Notes: a model not told the origin generated them from the sequence alone. Positions 22,473 through 31,593 are shown, counted from the stretch's first letter. The stretch is DNA of 40,207 bases from an uncultured Lachnospiraceae bacterium (GCA_947624815.1 CANQME010000018.1:1-40207); one strand, 5' to 3'. Program-made: numbers and translations.

Positions 22473-23237
22473 TCAGCTCTGCGACGCGATCACGTCCGCC
22501 ATGGAATAAAGCCCTGCGCCCTTGCCGGCCAGAAACACCGCCGCTTCCACCGCGCCCTTCGCGAAGATCGCTCTGGAATACGCCGTGTGGCTTATGGTCA
22601 CGACCTCGTCCGCTCCGGCAAAGATCACGTCGTGCTCTCCGACGATGCTTCCGCCGCGAACCGCCGAGATCCCGATCTCCTTCGGATCCCGCTTCTCATG
22701 GCGGTCATGACGGTCATAGACATAATGATAGGCTCCGTCCATGGCTTCGTTCAGGGAATCCGCCAGCGCCAGCGCGGTCCCGCTGGGCGCGTCCAGCTTC
22801 CTGTTATGATGCTTTTCCACGATCTCCATATCGAAGCCCGACGCCGCCAGAACCTTCGCCGCGTCCTGCACAAGCTTCAGCAGCAGATTCACGCCGAGGG
22901 ACATATTGGCCGAACGGAGTATCGCCACACGACCGGCGCATTCCCGCACCCTGGCAAGCTGCGCTTCGGAAAGCCCCGTCGTACAGAGTACCAGCGGGAT
23001 CGCCTTCGCTTCCGCGAAGCGCAGAAGGCCGTCCACCGCCGGCGCCGCCGCGAAGTCCACGATCACGTCGGCCTCCTCCGTCACGTCGGACAGACTCCCA
23101 TATACCGGATATCCGCTTTCGCCGTTCTGCTTCAGATCCACGCCGGCGACGATCTCCACGCCGTCCGTTCCATTCACAATATCGGTCACAGCCCGGCCCA
23201 TGGCGCCGCCGCAGCCGTGAAGAAGTATTCTGACCAT
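22473..23237 (-). CDS. dapB: 4-hydroxy-tetrahydrodipicolinate reductase DapB
   Basis: A 254-residue NAD(P)H-dependent reductase, the second committed step of lysine and diaminopimelate synthesis. The nucleotide loop GCGGAMGRAV begins at residue 8, and the catalytic segment EKHHNRKLDAPSGTA is at 141-155. The ATG at 23237 gives the canonical N-terminus MVRILLHGCGG; AAAGGA lies about 12 bases upstream. The frame remains open for 80 more codons through the tandem repeat array, but that part encodes only a 17-residue repeat and is not credited. It follows dapA in the same riboswitch-controlled transcript, with an unusually long 303-base spacer that holds the array. Confidence 0.95.
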   Translation of the reverse strand: MVRILLHGCGGAMGRAVTDIVNGTDGVEIVAGVDLKQNGESGYPVYGSLSDVTEEADVIVDFAAAPAVDGLLRFAEAKAIPLVLCTTGLSEAQLARVRECAGRVAILRSANMSLGVNLLLKLVQDAAKVLAASGFDMEIVEKHHNRKLDAPSGTALALADSLNEAMDGAYHYVYDRHDRHEKRDPKEIGISAVRGGSIVGEHDVIFAGADEVVTISHTAYSRAIFAKGAVEAAVFLAGKGAGLYSMADVIASQS

Positions 23238-23274
23238 ATTCTTATATATCCTTTCCGTATATTCATGATGCATC

Positions 23275-23505
23275 CGCACCGCCGGCCCGCACCGCCGGCC
23301 AGTCTGTACCGTCAACCGGTCTGTACCGTCAGCCGGCCCGTACCATCGGCCAGTCCGCACCGTCAGCCGGTCTGTACCGTCAACCGGCCCGTACCATCGG
23401 CCAGTCCGCACCGTCAGCCGGTCTGTACCGTCAACCGGCCCGCACAGCCGACCAATCCGCACAGCCAGCCGGTCCATACCGCCAACCGGCCTGTACCGCC
23501 GTCAG
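23275..23505. repeat. 17-bp tandem repeat array with 51-bp higher-order period
   Basis: Units such as CCGGTCTGTACCGTCAA, CCGGCCCGTACCATCGG and CCAGTCCGCACCGTCAG follow each other without spacers. The three-unit set (51 bp) repeats nearly perfectly at about 23320-23440, with degenerate units at both ends. It fills the dapA-dapB intergenic region. No CRISPR-like unique spacers are present. Confidence 0.9.
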
Positions 23506-23540
23506 TCCCGTTCTCCGGCGCCGCCTGCGCGGCGGATCCG

Positions 23541-24425
23541 TCACAGGATCCCGTACTCCCGCATGGCCGCCGCCAGCTTCTCCCTGTTCTGCGGCTCCAT
23601 CTCCGTCAGCGGCAGCCTCATCGGCCCCACTTCCTTCCCCATCAGGTTCATGGCCGCCTTCACCGGGATCGGGTTCACCTCGCTGAACAGCGCCGTGATC
23701 AGCGGAATTGCCTTCAGCTGCATGGCCAGACTGCCTTCCAGGTCGCCCTCGAAGAACTTCCGGCACAGATCATGGGTCTGTCTGGGAGCCACGTTGGACA
23801 GCACGGAGATCACGCCCTTGCCGCCCATGGCCAGGATCGGGACGATCTGGTTGTCGTCGCCCGAATACAGATCGATGCAGCCGTCCGCCATGCTCATCAT
23901 CGTGGAGATGGAGGAATAATTGCCGCTGGCCTCCTTGACGCCCACGATATTGGGGACTTCCCTGCACAGCGTCACCATCGTGGCCGGCGTCATGGTCACG
24001 CCGGTCCGGCCAGGGATATGGTACAAAAGGATCGGGATCTTCACCGACGCCGCGATCGCCTTGTAGTGGGCGATCAGGCCGCCCTGGGTGGCCTTGTTGT
24101 AGTAGGGGGTCACCAGCAGAAGCCCGTCGGCCCCGGCGCTCTCCGCCTCCTCCGACAGATAGATGGCCTCCCGCGTGGAATTGGAACCGGTGCCCGCGAT
24201 CACGGGGATCCGTCCCTTCACCCGCTCGCACGCGAAACGGATCACGTCCAGATGCTCCTTATGGGACATGGTCGACGATTCGCCTGTGGTTCCGCAGATG
24301 ATCGCCGCATCCGTACCTCCGGCGATCTGCTCCTCCAGAATCTCGTCCAGCTTGTCATAGTTCACATCGCCGTTGGCATGAAACGGAGTGACCAGCGCCA
24401 CGCCTGCTCCCTTAAAAATAGCCAT
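23541..24425 (-). CDS. dapA: 4-hydroxy-tetrahydrodipicolinate synthase DapA
   Basis: A 294-residue class I aldolase-type enzyme condensing pyruvate with aspartate semialdehyde. Schiff-base Lys164 lies in VGVKEASGN, with Tyr135 and Arg140 in LLYHIPGR, and CGTTGES at 44-50 binds substrate. Length and motifs are standard. AAGGAGG precedes the ATG. Its leader (24578-24851) carries a promoter, a lysine riboswitch and a terminator, so transcription of dapA-dapB falls when lysine is abundant. Confidence 0.96.
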   Translation of the reverse strand: MAIFKGAGVALVTPFHANGDVNYDKLDEILEEQIAGGTDAAIICGTTGESSTMSHKEHLDVIRFACERVKGRIPVIAGTGSNSTREAIYLSEEAESAGADGLLLVTPYYNKATQGGLIAHYKAIAASVKIPILLYHIPGRTGVTMTPATMVTLCREVPNIVGVKEASGNYSSISTMMSMADGCIDLYSGDDNQIVPILAMGGKGVISVLSNVAPRQTHDLCRKFFEGDLEGSLAMQLKAIPLITALFSEVNPIPVKAAMNLMGKEVGPMRLPLTEMEPQNREKLAAAMREYGIL

Positions 24426-24577
24426 AACAGAATTCCTCCTTTTCTCTCTGTATATTCCTTATGCTTCTCTTCTTCGTCCTGCCACCGAGCCGTACCCGGG
24501 CCGGGAATTCCCGCCCCGCCGGACGCGCCGCCCTGCGGGACTCCTGCCGGTTCCGCTCCCGTCCTCTTCCGCTTCTT

Positions 24578-24610
24578 CAAAAAAAGAACCGGCTTCGGAA
24601 AGCCGGTTCT
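24578..24610 (-). terminator. Riboswitch-controlled terminator upstream of dapA
   Basis: AGAACCGGCTT (24585-24595) pairs perfectly with AAGCCGGTTCT (24600-24610) over a tetraloop; the minus strand continues with a run of T. It is the expression platform of the lysine riboswitch. About 150 bases with no gene separate it from dapA. Confidence 0.9.
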
Positions 24611-24641
24611 TAAAGCGTCCGTAACAGTCGGTTCTTTAAGC

Positions 24642-24812
24642 GTAGCTCTCCATCCTGATCGGATGACAGTCATACGGTTATTCACCCTATGCCCAGATTC
24701 GTGCTGTCAGGCGGCACTCCTCTTCGGCGCTCTCCCTTTCGGAAGGCATCCCCTGCACCTGCTGCATCAGCCTCCTACTCATGATATCGCGCGACCTCTA
24801 CCACTCGTTATA
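24642..24812 (-). promoter_or_regulatory. Lysine riboswitch (L box)
   Basis: Read on the minus strand, the aptamer has the conserved blocks in order: GGTAGAGGTCGCG near the 5' end, ATCATGAGTA, GAAAGGGAGAGCGCCGAAG, CTGGGCATAGGGTGAATAA, GACTGTCATC and the closing GGAGAGCTAC. These match the lysine-sensing aptamer of dap and lysC genes. Lysine binding favours the downstream terminator at 24578-24610. Confidence 0.93.
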
Positions 24813-24822
24813 TGCTTTTTCC

Positions 24823-24851
24823 ATCCTACCATTATTCACGGTCTTTGTCAA
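24823..24851 (-). promoter_or_regulatory. Promoter of the dapA leader
   Basis: Minus strand perfect TTGACA (24851-24846), 17-base spacer, TAGGAT (24828-24823), placing the transcript start just upstream of the riboswitch. Confidence 0.7.
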
Positions 24852-24911
24852 CCGCAAGATGACGGCGCTTTGCGCCTCTTTACGTTCTGCCTGCCCTTCG
24901 TCCGGCAGCGC

Positions 24912-25538
24912 TCATTCCATACATTCCAGCTTGCTCACCGACACCTCGTAGGCGATGCGCTTCTCGCACTGGGAATCGCTGAGCTTCTTCGTATATTCGC
25001 GGCTCTGGACCCTTCCCCAGATACAGACCCGCGCCCCCACCTCAAAGCCGGCGGCGTATCTGGCGTTGCGTCCCCAGGCGATGCAGGGGATATAGTCGGA
25101 CTTGCCGTACGGCCGGTTCACAGCCAGAAGGATGTCCGCGATCTCCCGCCCCAGCGGGGTCTTGCGGTAAACCGGCGTCTTGCAGATGTAACCGTCCAGA
25201 AAGATCTGGTTGGTCTTCGTATAATCGGTGAATTCTTCCATAAAATTGATTTCCCGCACAAATACGGACAGAACCAGGCGGTTCCTGGCCCCCTCGTGGC
25301 GGTTATAGGAACGGAACTGGCCGATGGCCTCCACGGTACAGCCTATGTAATCCTCCGATACGTTGAGCAGCCGCTCCGAGATCATCAGCGGAATGATATC
25401 CGCCTGATCGCTTAACCGGTTGACCTCCAGGTCGACCAGATAGAAGCCTTCCCCAAATACCTCGTGGCTGAATGTGAAGCCGCTTGCGACCTTGCCGATT
25501 ACGCTTACTTTGTTATTTTCAATCGCTTTTTCTGACAT
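24912..25538 (-). CDS. SSB-like protein with two OB-fold domains
   Basis: A 208-residue protein made of two tandem OB folds: residues about 8-102 and about 108-208. The second half carries the clearer single-stranded DNA-binding signature (TPLGREIADILLAVNRPYGKSDYIPCIAWGRNA). Ordinary SSB has one OB fold plus an acidic tail that binds partner proteins; here the tail DDDIPF-type end is absent, the protein stopping at SVSKLECME. It is therefore an accessory SSB paralogue rather than the housekeeping replication SSB. AGGGAGAG precedes the ATG. It is not next to rpsF/rpsR, where the main ssb usually sits. The DNA-binding role is inferred from the fold. Confidence 0.8.
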   Translation of the reverse strand: MSEKAIENNKVSVIGKVASGFTFSHEVFGEGFYLVDLEVNRLSDQADIIPLMISERLLNVSEDYIGCTVEAIGQFRSYNRHEGARNRLVLSVFVREINFMEEFTDYTKTNQIFLDGYICKTPVYRKTPLGREIADILLAVNRPYGKSDYIPCIAWGRNARYAAGFEVGARVCIWGRVQSREYTKKLSDSQCEKRIAYEVSVSKLECME

Positions 25539-25654
25539 GGTATCTCTCCCTTTCGTTCTTAAATAATTTTCGCTTTGTGGCTATCACTATTCTATGTGTA
25601 AAAAGAACCGGAGATTCCAAAAATCGCTCGTGTGGTTTCGACAGGTTTTTCAAC

Positions 25655-25682
25655 ACAAAACCCCGGCTGTCTTCTGCCAGGG
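25655..25682 (-). terminator. Terminator of typA
   Basis: CCCCGGC (25661-25667) pairs with GCCAGGG (25676-25682), with one G-U and an 8-base loop; TTTTG follows on the minus strand. Confidence 0.6.
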
Positions 25683-25710
25683 CTTGTCGCTTCTTTGCGC
25701 TGTTCTGATA

Positions 25711-27543
25711 TCAGTCTTTTTTAAATGACGCCCTCTTGCGCAGAGTCGGATCCAGAATCCTCTTGCGGATCCGCAGATTCTTCGGCGTCACCTCCAGGAG
25801 CTCGTCGGTATCGATAAAGTCCAGGCACTGCTCCAGGCTCATCTCCCTGGGCGGCGAAAGCTTAAGGGCCTCGTCGGCGCCCGCAGAGCGCATGTTGGTC
25901 AGCTTCTTGGTCTTGCAGACGTTCAGCTCGATGTCCTCGGACTTGGGGCTCTGGCCGATGACCATGCCCGCGTAGACCTTCACGCCCGGCCCGATGAACA
26001 GCACTCCCCGGTCCTGGGCCGCGAACAGTCCGTAAGCCACGGATTCGCCGCCCTCGAAGGCGATCAGGGAGCCCGTCTTCCGATAGCTCAGATCGCCCTT
26101 ATAGGGAGCGTAGCCGTCGAAGATCGTGTTCATGATGCCGTTGCCCTTGGTATCCGTCAGAAACTCCCCCCGGTATCCGATCAGGCCGCGGGAAGGGATC
26201 GAGAATTCCAGCCTGGTATAGCCTCCCTGGGCCGGACTCATCCCCTGCAGCTCGCCCTTCCTGGATGTCAGCTTCTGGATAACGACGCCGGTGAACTCCT
26301 CCGGCACGTCGATGTAGGCAAGCTCCATGGGCTCAAGCTTCTGGTTGCGCTCATTGTACTTATATAATACCTCCGCCTTGCTGACTGCGAACTCGTAGCC
26401 CTCCCGGCGCATATTTTCGATCAGAACAGACAAATGCAGCTCGCCCCGCCCCGACACCTTGAAGCAGTCGGGGGAGTCGGTTTCCTCCACTCTCAGGCTC
26501 ACGTCCGTATTCAGCTCCCGGAACAGCCTGTCGCGGATATGACGGGAGGTGACGTACTTGCCCTCCTGGCCCGCCATCGGACTGTCGTTGACCATGAAAT
26601 TCATGGCGATCGTAGGCTCGGAGATCTTCTGGAACGGAATTGCCTCCGGATTCTCCAGGGAACAGATCGTGTCCCCGATATGCAGGTCGGTGATTCCGGA
26701 GATCGCTACAATTGCCCCCACTGTCGCCTCGGAAACCTCCACCTTATTCAGACCGTCAAACTCATAGAGCTTGCTGATCTTCACCCTGCGCATCTTGTCC
26801 GGCTCGTGATGGTTCACCAGCGCGCATTCCTGATTCACATGGATGCGGCCGTTATCCACCTTGCCGACGCCGATGCGGCCTACGTATTCATTATAATCAA
26901 TGGTGCTGACCAGCACCTGGGTACCCGCCTCCGGATCTCCCTCGGGAGCGGGGATATGCTCGATGATCGTCTCGAACAGCGGGCTCATGTCCACGCCCTT
27001 ATCGTCCGGGTCCTTCACCGCATAGCCGGCCTTGGCCGACGCGAAGACGAACGGGCAGTCCAGCTGCTTGTCGGACGCCTCCAGATCCATCAGAAGCTCC
27101 AGAACCTCGTCCACCACTTCCCTGGGACGGGCTTCCGGACGGTCGATCTTGTTCACGCAGACGATCACATACAGATCAAGCTCCAGGGCCTTGCGGAGTA
27201 CGAACTTGGTCTGGGGCATCGGTCCCTCGTAGGCGTCGACCACGAGGATGACTCCGTCCACCATCTTAAGCACCCGCTCCACCTCGCCGCCGAAATCGGC
27301 GTGCCCGGGCGTGTCCACGATGTTGATCTTCGTTCCTTTATAGAACACTGCCGTGTTCTTTGACAATATGGTAATCCCACGTTCACGCTCAATGTCGTTG
27401 GAGTCCATCACGCGCTCCACCACTTCCTGACCCGCGCGGAACACGCCGCTCTGACGGAGCAGGCCGTCCACCAGGGTCGTCTTGCCATGGTCGACATGGG
27501 CGATAATGGCTACATTTCTTACGTCTTCTCTTTTTATCTTCAT
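25711..27543 (-). CDS. typA: Ribosome-binding GTPase TypA/BipA
   Basis: A 610-residue translational GTPase. G1 AHVDHGKTT (15-23), G3 [17 protein letters not shown]4 NKIDR followed by PEARP, and the SAK box are present, followed by EF-G-like domains and the BipA-specific C-terminal domain ([19 protein letters not shown]). BipA assists 50S subunit assembly and stress or cold adaptation. The ATG at 27543 begins the conserved [10 protein letters not shown]; the ribosome site is weak (GGAAG). A longer frame from 27594 covers a palindromic leader and is not used. It appears monocistronic. Confidence 0.95.
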   Translation of the reverse strand: MKIKREDVRNVAIIAHVDHGKTTLVDGLLRQSGVFRAGQEVVERVMDSNDIERERGITILSKNTAVFYKGTKINIVDTPGHADFGGEVERVLKMVDGVILVVDAYEGPMPQTKFVLRKALELDLYVIVCVNKIDRPEARPREVVDEVLELLMDLEASDKQLDCPFVFASAKAGYAVKDPDDKGVDMSPLFETIIEHIPAPEGDPEAGTQVLVSTIDYNEYVGRIGVGKVDNGRIHVNQECALVNHHEPDKMRRVKISKLYEFDGLNKVEVSEATVGAIVAISGITDLHIGDTICSLENPEAIPFQKISEPTIAMNFMVNDSPMAGQEGKYVTSRHIRDRLFRELNTDVSLRVEETDSPDCFKVSGRGELHLSVLIENMRREGYEFAVSKAEVLYKYNERNQKLEPMELAYIDVPEEFTGVVIQKLTSRKGELQGMSPAQGGYTRLEFSIPSRGLIGYRGEFLTDTKGNGIMNTIFDGYAPYKGDLSYRKTGSLIAFEGGESVAYGLFAAQDRGVLFIGPGVKVYAGMVIGQSPKSEDIELNVCKTKKLTNMRSAGADEALKLSPPREMSLEQCLDFIDTDELLEVTPKNLRIRKRILDPTLRKRASFKKD

Positions 27544-27574
27544 AACTGACTGTCTTCTTCCATGCTGAGCTGAA

Positions 27575-27592
27575 GACTGCGGATCCGCAGTC
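27575..27592. repeat. 18-bp perfect palindrome in the typA leader
   Basis: GACTGCGGATCCGCAGTC lies between the typA promoter and its start codon, within the predicted 5' leader. It could be an operator or a small hairpin; no other copy was noticed. Confidence 0.5.
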
Positions 27593-27606
27593 ATTTACAA
27601 CATCAT

Positions 27607-27635
27607 ACTATATCACCGGGATGGCGTAAACGCAA
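27607..27635 (-). promoter_or_regulatory. Promoter of typA
   Basis: Minus strand TTGCGT (27635-27630), 17-base spacer, TATAGT (27612-27607). Confidence 0.65.
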
Positions 27636-27687
27636 GGAGAAATCTGCAAGTTTCGCGGTTCATCTTTTGGGCGATATGTCCATATTC

Positions 27688-28338
27688 CTACAGGAAAACC
27701 ACTTCTCCGCCGACGATCCCGTAATACGCCGCTTCTCCGACGGCGATCCGTGCTTTCCCGGCGGTTCCCTCCGTGATACGGGACATTAAACTGTCCTTAT
27801 CCGATTCCGGAACCATCACCGAAAGCTCCACCCTGTCCGTATACCGGGTGTCCAGAGGGGTAAATCCGGCCCGGGCCAGGAGATACTGAAGCCTGCCGAG
27901 CTCCGTGTATTCCACGGCGATCTCCAGCCGGCGGCCGGGGCATTTCTCAATGACCGTACTGTTCCTTAAGCCCTCCTGCACCGCGCCGGAATAGGCCCGC
28001 ACCAGGCCGCCGGTGCCTAAAAGCACGCCGCCGAAATACCGGGTCACCACGACGCAGATATCCCGCACGCCCTCTCCCAGAAGCACGTCCAGCATGGGCC
28101 GCCCCGCCGTCTGGCTGGGCTCCCCGTCGTCGCTGCACTTCTGAAGGCGGCCCTCCGCCCCCAGCACGTAGGCGTAGCAGTTGTGTCTGGCGTCCCAGTA
28201 CTTCCTGCGCATCCGCTCCACGAAAGCGGCCGCCTCTTCCTCCGTCGACACCGGCTCCGTCGTGGCGATGAAGCGCGATTTCTTCTCCGTCAGCTCCCCC
28301 GTGCCGCCTTTCCACAAGATCTTATATCCGCCAGTCAC
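27688..28338 (-). CDS. YigZ/IMPACT family protein
   Basis: A 216-residue YigZ-family protein. Residues about 15-125 form the UPF0029/IMPACT N-terminal domain, with the hallmark segments HNCYAYVLG, SDDGEPSQTAGRPML and VVTRYFGGVLLGTGGLVRAY. The C-terminal part is the small DUF1949-like ferredoxin-fold domain. The start is GTG at 28338, supported by AAGGAG seven bases upstream; the frame is open to 28503 but that stretch crosses the promoter. Family members are linked to translation control, but the bacterial function is not settled. It is divergent from the pbp gene. Confidence 0.9.
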   Translation of the reverse strand: MTGGYKILWKGGTGELTEKKSRFIATTEPVSTEEEAAAFVERMRRKYWDARHNCYAYVLGAEGRLQKCSDDGEPSQTAGRPMLDVLLGEGVRDICVVVTRYFGGVLLGTGGLVRAYSGAVQEGLRNSTVIEKCPGRRLEIAVEYTELGRLQYLLARAGFTPLDTRYTDRVELSVMVPESDKDSLMSRITEGTAGKARIAVGEAAYYGIVGGEVVFL

Positions 28339-28389
28339 AGCTTTCTCCTTTCTTCCGGATACCAGGCATGAACAAATTGGTCTGCGTCC

Positions 28390-28418
28390 ATAATAATACA
28401 AAAACGCCGTCTCTGCAA
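28390..28418 (-). promoter_or_regulatory. Promoter of the YigZ-family gene
   Basis: Minus strand TTGCAG (28418-28413), 17-base spacer, TATTAT (28395-28390), about 50 bases upstream of the GTG start. Confidence 0.55.
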
Positions 28419-28447
28419 CCTGCAAGAAACCTGTAAGAAACCGGATA

Positions 28448-28476
28448 TTGAATTGCATGGAAAATTTTGCTATAAT
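28448..28476 (+). promoter_or_regulatory. Promoter of the penicillin-binding protein gene
   Basis: TTGAAT (28448-28453), 17-base spacer and perfect TATAAT (28471-28476), ending 25 bases before the start codon. Confidence 0.75.
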
Positions 28477-28501
28477 GGAGCGATGAGAAGGAGGCTTTTC
28501 C

Positions 28502-31132
28502 ATGAATTACGGGAAAAAATCGACTGAAAAGAAATTAAGGGAAACCACCGCGACCGGCCGGAAGCTGGGCAGCAAGCTGCTTCTGACCGCCGTCAAGGTC
28601 TTCCTTCTGGTCTTCGTCCTCTGCATCGGATTCGGAGTCAGTCTCGGCGTCGGCATCATCCGGTCCATCATCGACGACGCGCCGGAGATCAATATAGACA
28701 GCATCGTACCGCAGGGCCTTGCGACCACCGTTTACGACAACCAGGGGAACCTGATCGCCACGCTGGTGCAGGCGGATTCCAACCGCGACCCGGCGACCTA
28801 CGACGAATTTCCGCAAGACCTGATCGACGCGTTCGTGGCCATCGAGGACGCGCGCTTCTGGAAGCATAACGGCATCGATCTCCGTTCCATCCTGCGTGCG
28901 GTGCGCGGCGTGCTGACCCACAACACCTCCGACGGCGGCGGCAGCACCATCACCCAGCAGCTGATCAAGAACAACGTCTTCTCCGGCGGCCGCGAGGCCA
29001 GTCTGGGCGAGACGATGGAGAGGAAATTCCAGGAGCAGTACCTGGCCGTGAAGCTGACCAAGACCATGGACCGGAAGCTGATCCTGACCAACTACCTGAA
29101 TACGATCAACCTGGGCAACAACTGCCTGGGCGTCAAGGTGGCCTCGAGACGCTATTTCGACAAGGAGGTCTCCGATCTGACCCTTTCGGAATGCGCGGTC
29201 ATCGCCGGCATCACCCAGAATCCCTCCAGCTTAAACCCCATCTCCGGCCAGAAGAAGAACGCGGAGAAGCGGGAAGTCATCCTGCAGTACATGAAGGAGC
29301 AGGGCTATATCACCGAGGACGAATATAACGAGGCCATGGCCGACGACGTCTATTCCCGCATCCAGCTGGTGGACTCCAACGTCAAGGACACCACCACCGT
29401 CAACAGCTACTATGTGGACGAGCTGACCAGCCAGGTGAAGGACGCGCTGATCAACCGGCTGGGCTATACCGAGACCCAGGCCCACAACCTGCTCTACAGC
29501 GGCGGCCTGCAGATCATGGCGGCCCAGGATCCGGCCCTCCAGGCCATCGTCGACGAAGAGGTGAATAACCCGGACAACTACCAGAACACCAAGTACTCCC
29601 TGGAATACCGGCTTTCCGTGACCCATGCGGACGGGACGACCGAGCATTACAACCACGGCCACATCCGCGCCTGGCACGAGCAGGTTCTGGGGGATTCCGC
29701 TTTTAACGCCCTGTACCGCAGCGAAGAAGCGGCGCGGGAGGACATTGAGAACTACAAGGCGTATCTTCTTCAGGACGGCGACGAGATCGCCGGCGAGTAT
29801 GTGAATATCACGATGCAGCCCCAGGTCTCCTTCGTCCTGATGGATCAGGCTACCGGAGAGGTGAAGGCCATCAGCGGCGGCCGCGGCCCGAAGGTCGCGA
29901 ACCTGACGCTGAACCGGGCCACGGACGTACCCCGCCAGCCCGGTTCCACCTTCAAGGTCATCTCCTCTTTCGCGCCGGCGCTGGACGCCTGCGGCGCGAC
30001 CCTGGGCACCGTCTATTACGACGCGCCCTACACGGTGGGAACCAAGACCTTCCGCAACTGGTACAAATCCGGCTATCAGGGATATTCCAGCATCCGCGAC
30101 GGCATCATCTATTCCATGAATATCGTGGCCGTCCGGTGCATGATGGAGACCGTGACGCCCCAGCTGGGCGTGGAATACGGCCAGAACTTCGGCATCACCA
30201 CGCTGTCGGCGGCAGATTATAACGCGGCCACCGCCCTGGGCGGTCTGACCGAAGGCGTGACCAACCTGGAGCTGACGGGCGCCTTCGCCACCATCGCCAA
30301 CGGCGGCGTTTACAAGGAACCTATTTTCTTCACCCAGATCCTTGACCGCAACGGAAAGATCCTTCTGGACAACGAACCGGAGACGCGCCGGGTGCTGAAG
30401 GATTCCACCGCGTTTCTTCTGACCGACGCCATGAAGGACTCCCTGATCCCCATGCGCAAGTTCAGCTCCGGAAGCGGTCCTTCCTCCACCAGCACGGCGG
30501 CCAGGCTGAACAACATGTCCTGCGCGGGCAAGAGCGGCACCACGACCTCCAACACCAACGTATGGTTCGTGGGCTTTACGCCCTACTACACCGCCGGCGT
30601 GTGGGCAGGCTACGACCTGAACCAGAGCCTGAACGCCGATTACGGCGAGACCTCCTTCCACAAGATCATCTGGAAGAAGATCATGGACAAGATCCACGAG
30701 GGGCTTCCGGATCCCGGCTTTACGCAGCCCTACAGCGTGGAGTCGGCGGTCATCTGCCGCAAGTCGGGCAAGCTGGCGATCGACGGGGTCTGCAGCGCCG
30801 ATCCCCGCGGCAACGCCACCTACACCGAATACTTCGCCCGGGGAACCGTACCGACGGAGGTATGCGACGTTCATGTCGCAGTGACCGTATGCTCCGATTC
30901 CATGCAGCTGCCGACCAGCTTCTGTCCCGGCCGCTCGACCAGGATCTGCATCAAGCTTCCGGAGGGCGAGGATACCTCGGAGGGAACGGATGATTCCTCC
31001 TATACCGTGCCGGGCTACTGTTCGCTGCATACAGCGGAGTCTGTCGTCGTACCGCCCGTCGATGAACCGGAGACCGACGTTCCGTCGGTTCCTTCAGGAC
31101 CGTTGGGACGGGGCCCGCTGGGGCCTCGGTGA
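28502..31132 (+). CDS. Class A penicillin-binding protein (PBP1A-like)
   Basis: An 876-residue bifunctional peptidoglycan synthase. A basic cytoplasmic N-terminus and one membrane helix (about 25-52) precede the GT51 glycosyltransferase domain (about 75-260): catalytic Glu115 in EDARFWKHNGID, GGGSTITQQLIKN and NYLNTINLGN. The transpeptidase domain (about 440-730) has Ser482-x-x-Lys485 in PGSTFK, the SMN triad at 538-540 and KSGT at 677-680. A Cys-containing C-terminal region follows (about 750-840), then a Pro/Asp-rich tail. AAGGAGG lies shortly before the ATG. It polymerises lipid II and cross-links stem peptides at the outer membrane face. It is monocistronic, between its own promoter and a terminator. 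Confidence 0.95.
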   Translation: MNYGKKSTEKKLRETTATGRKLGSKLLLTAVKVFLLVFVLCIGFGVSLGVGIIRSIIDDAPEINIDSIVPQGLATTVYDNQGNLIATLVQADSNRDPATYDEFPQDLIDAFVAIEDARFWKHNGIDLRSILRAVRGVLTHNTSDGGGSTITQQLIKNNVFSGGREASLGETMERKFQEQYLAVKLTKTMDRKLILTNYLNTINLGNNCLGVKVASRRYFDKEVSDLTLSECAVIAGITQNPSSLNPISGQKKNAEKREVILQYMKEQGYITEDEYNEAMADDVYSRIQLVDSNVKDTTTVNSYYVDELTSQVKDALINRLGYTETQAHNLLYSGGLQIMAAQDPALQAIVDEEVNNPDNYQNTKYSLEYRLSVTHADGTTEHYNHGHIRAWHEQVLGDSAFNALYRSEEAAREDIENYKAYLLQDGDEIAGEYVNITMQPQVSFVLMDQATGEVKAISGGRGPKVANLTLNRATDVPRQPGSTFKVISSFAPALDACGATLGTVYYDAPYTVGTKTFRNWYKSGYQGYSSIRDGIIYSMNIVAVRCMMETVTPQLGVEYGQNFGITTLSAADYNAATALGGLTEGVTNLELTGAFATIANGGVYKEPIFFTQILDRNGKILLDNEPETRRVLKDSTAFLLTDAMKDSLIPMRKFSSGSGPSSTSTAARLNNMSCAGKSGTTTSNTNVWFVGFTPYYTAGVWAGYDLNQSLNADYGETSFHKIIWKKIMDKIHEGLPDPGFTQPYSVESAVICRKSGKLAIDGVCSADPRGNATYTEYFARGTVPTEVCDVHVAVTVCSDSMQLPTSFCPGRSTRICIKLPEGEDTSEGTDDSSYTVPGYCSLHTAESVVVPPVDEPETDVPSVPSGPLGRGPLGPR

Positions 31133-31209
31133 TACAGCCGGCGGCCGTCGCTTCCGGGCTTCTCATCCGCCGGAAACGCGCCGTCAGGCGCATGAACCAG
31201 GCATTCAGA

Positions 31210-31238
31210 AAGCGGTCCCTGCCGGGGCCGCTTGTTTT
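31210..31238. terminator. Terminator between pbp and spoVAE
   Basis: AAGCGGTCCC (31210-31219) pairs with GGGGCCGCTT (31224-31233), one G-U, tetraloop TGCC, then TTTT on the plus strand. The convergent spoVAE gene ends at its edge, so it may act in both directions. Confidence 0.78.
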
Positions 31239-31593
31239 ATCCCTTCATTTTCGGTTTGAATACCAGGGAGCCCAGGTAGCCGAAGATCAACGCTCCCGAT
31301 ATCCCGACGGCGCTGGCGGTGAAGCCTCCCTTGAAGGCCCCCAGCAGACCGTCGCTTAACAGTCCCTCCTTCACGCCCTTCCACAGCGTGTTCCCGAAGC
31401 CCAGCAGAGGAACGGCGGCTCCCGCCCCGGCCCACCGGGCGAACGGCTCGTACAGTCCCAGAAAGCCCAGAACGCTTCCCGTGACCACCAGCGTCACCAT
31501 GACCCTTCCGGGCATCATTTTCGTCTTATCCAGAAGGATCTGAACCAGACTGCAGATCAGGCCGCCGGCTAAAAATGCTTTTACATAATCCAT
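31237..31593 (-). CDS. spoVAE: Stage V sporulation protein AE (SpoVAE)
   Basis: A 118-residue, very hydrophobic protein with four predicted membrane segments. AGGLICSLVQILLDKTKMMPGR at the start (first 10: AGGLICSLVQ), GAGAAVPLLGFGNTLWKGV, GLLGAFKGGFTA and the end GYLGSLVFKPK match SpoVAE (SpoVAEb) closely. SpoVA proteins form the inner spore membrane channel that moves dipicolinic acid into the forespore and out at germination. GGAGAG lies upstream of the ATG. It follows spoVAD by 85 bases in one unit. Confidence 0.93.
   Translation of the reverse strand: MDYVKAFLAGGLICSLVQILLDKTKMMPGRVMVTLVVTGSVLGFLGLYEPFARWAGAGAAVPLLGFGNTLWKGVKEGLLSDGLLGAFKGGFTASAVGISGALIFGYLGSLVFKPKMKG

Noticed and set aside
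23238..23477. N-terminal extension of DapB through the tandem array
   Set aside because: The conserved DapB N-terminus begins at 23237; the extension is only the translated repeat. The possibility is kept as a finding, not as a gene model.
23275..23505. CRISPR array
   Set aside because: Units are contiguous and similar, without unique spacers, and no cas genes are present. The same holds for 20493-20663.
22413..25415. A 1000-codon open frame on the plus strand
   Set aside because: It is antisense to dapB, the tandem array, dapA and the lysine riboswitch, has no ribosome site and encodes Arg/His-rich shadow sequence caused by high GC.
29231..31030. A 599-codon open frame antisense to the penicillin-binding protein gene
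   Set aside because: The plus-strand frame has all GT51 and transpeptidase motifs; the antisense frame has no recognisable family or start signal.
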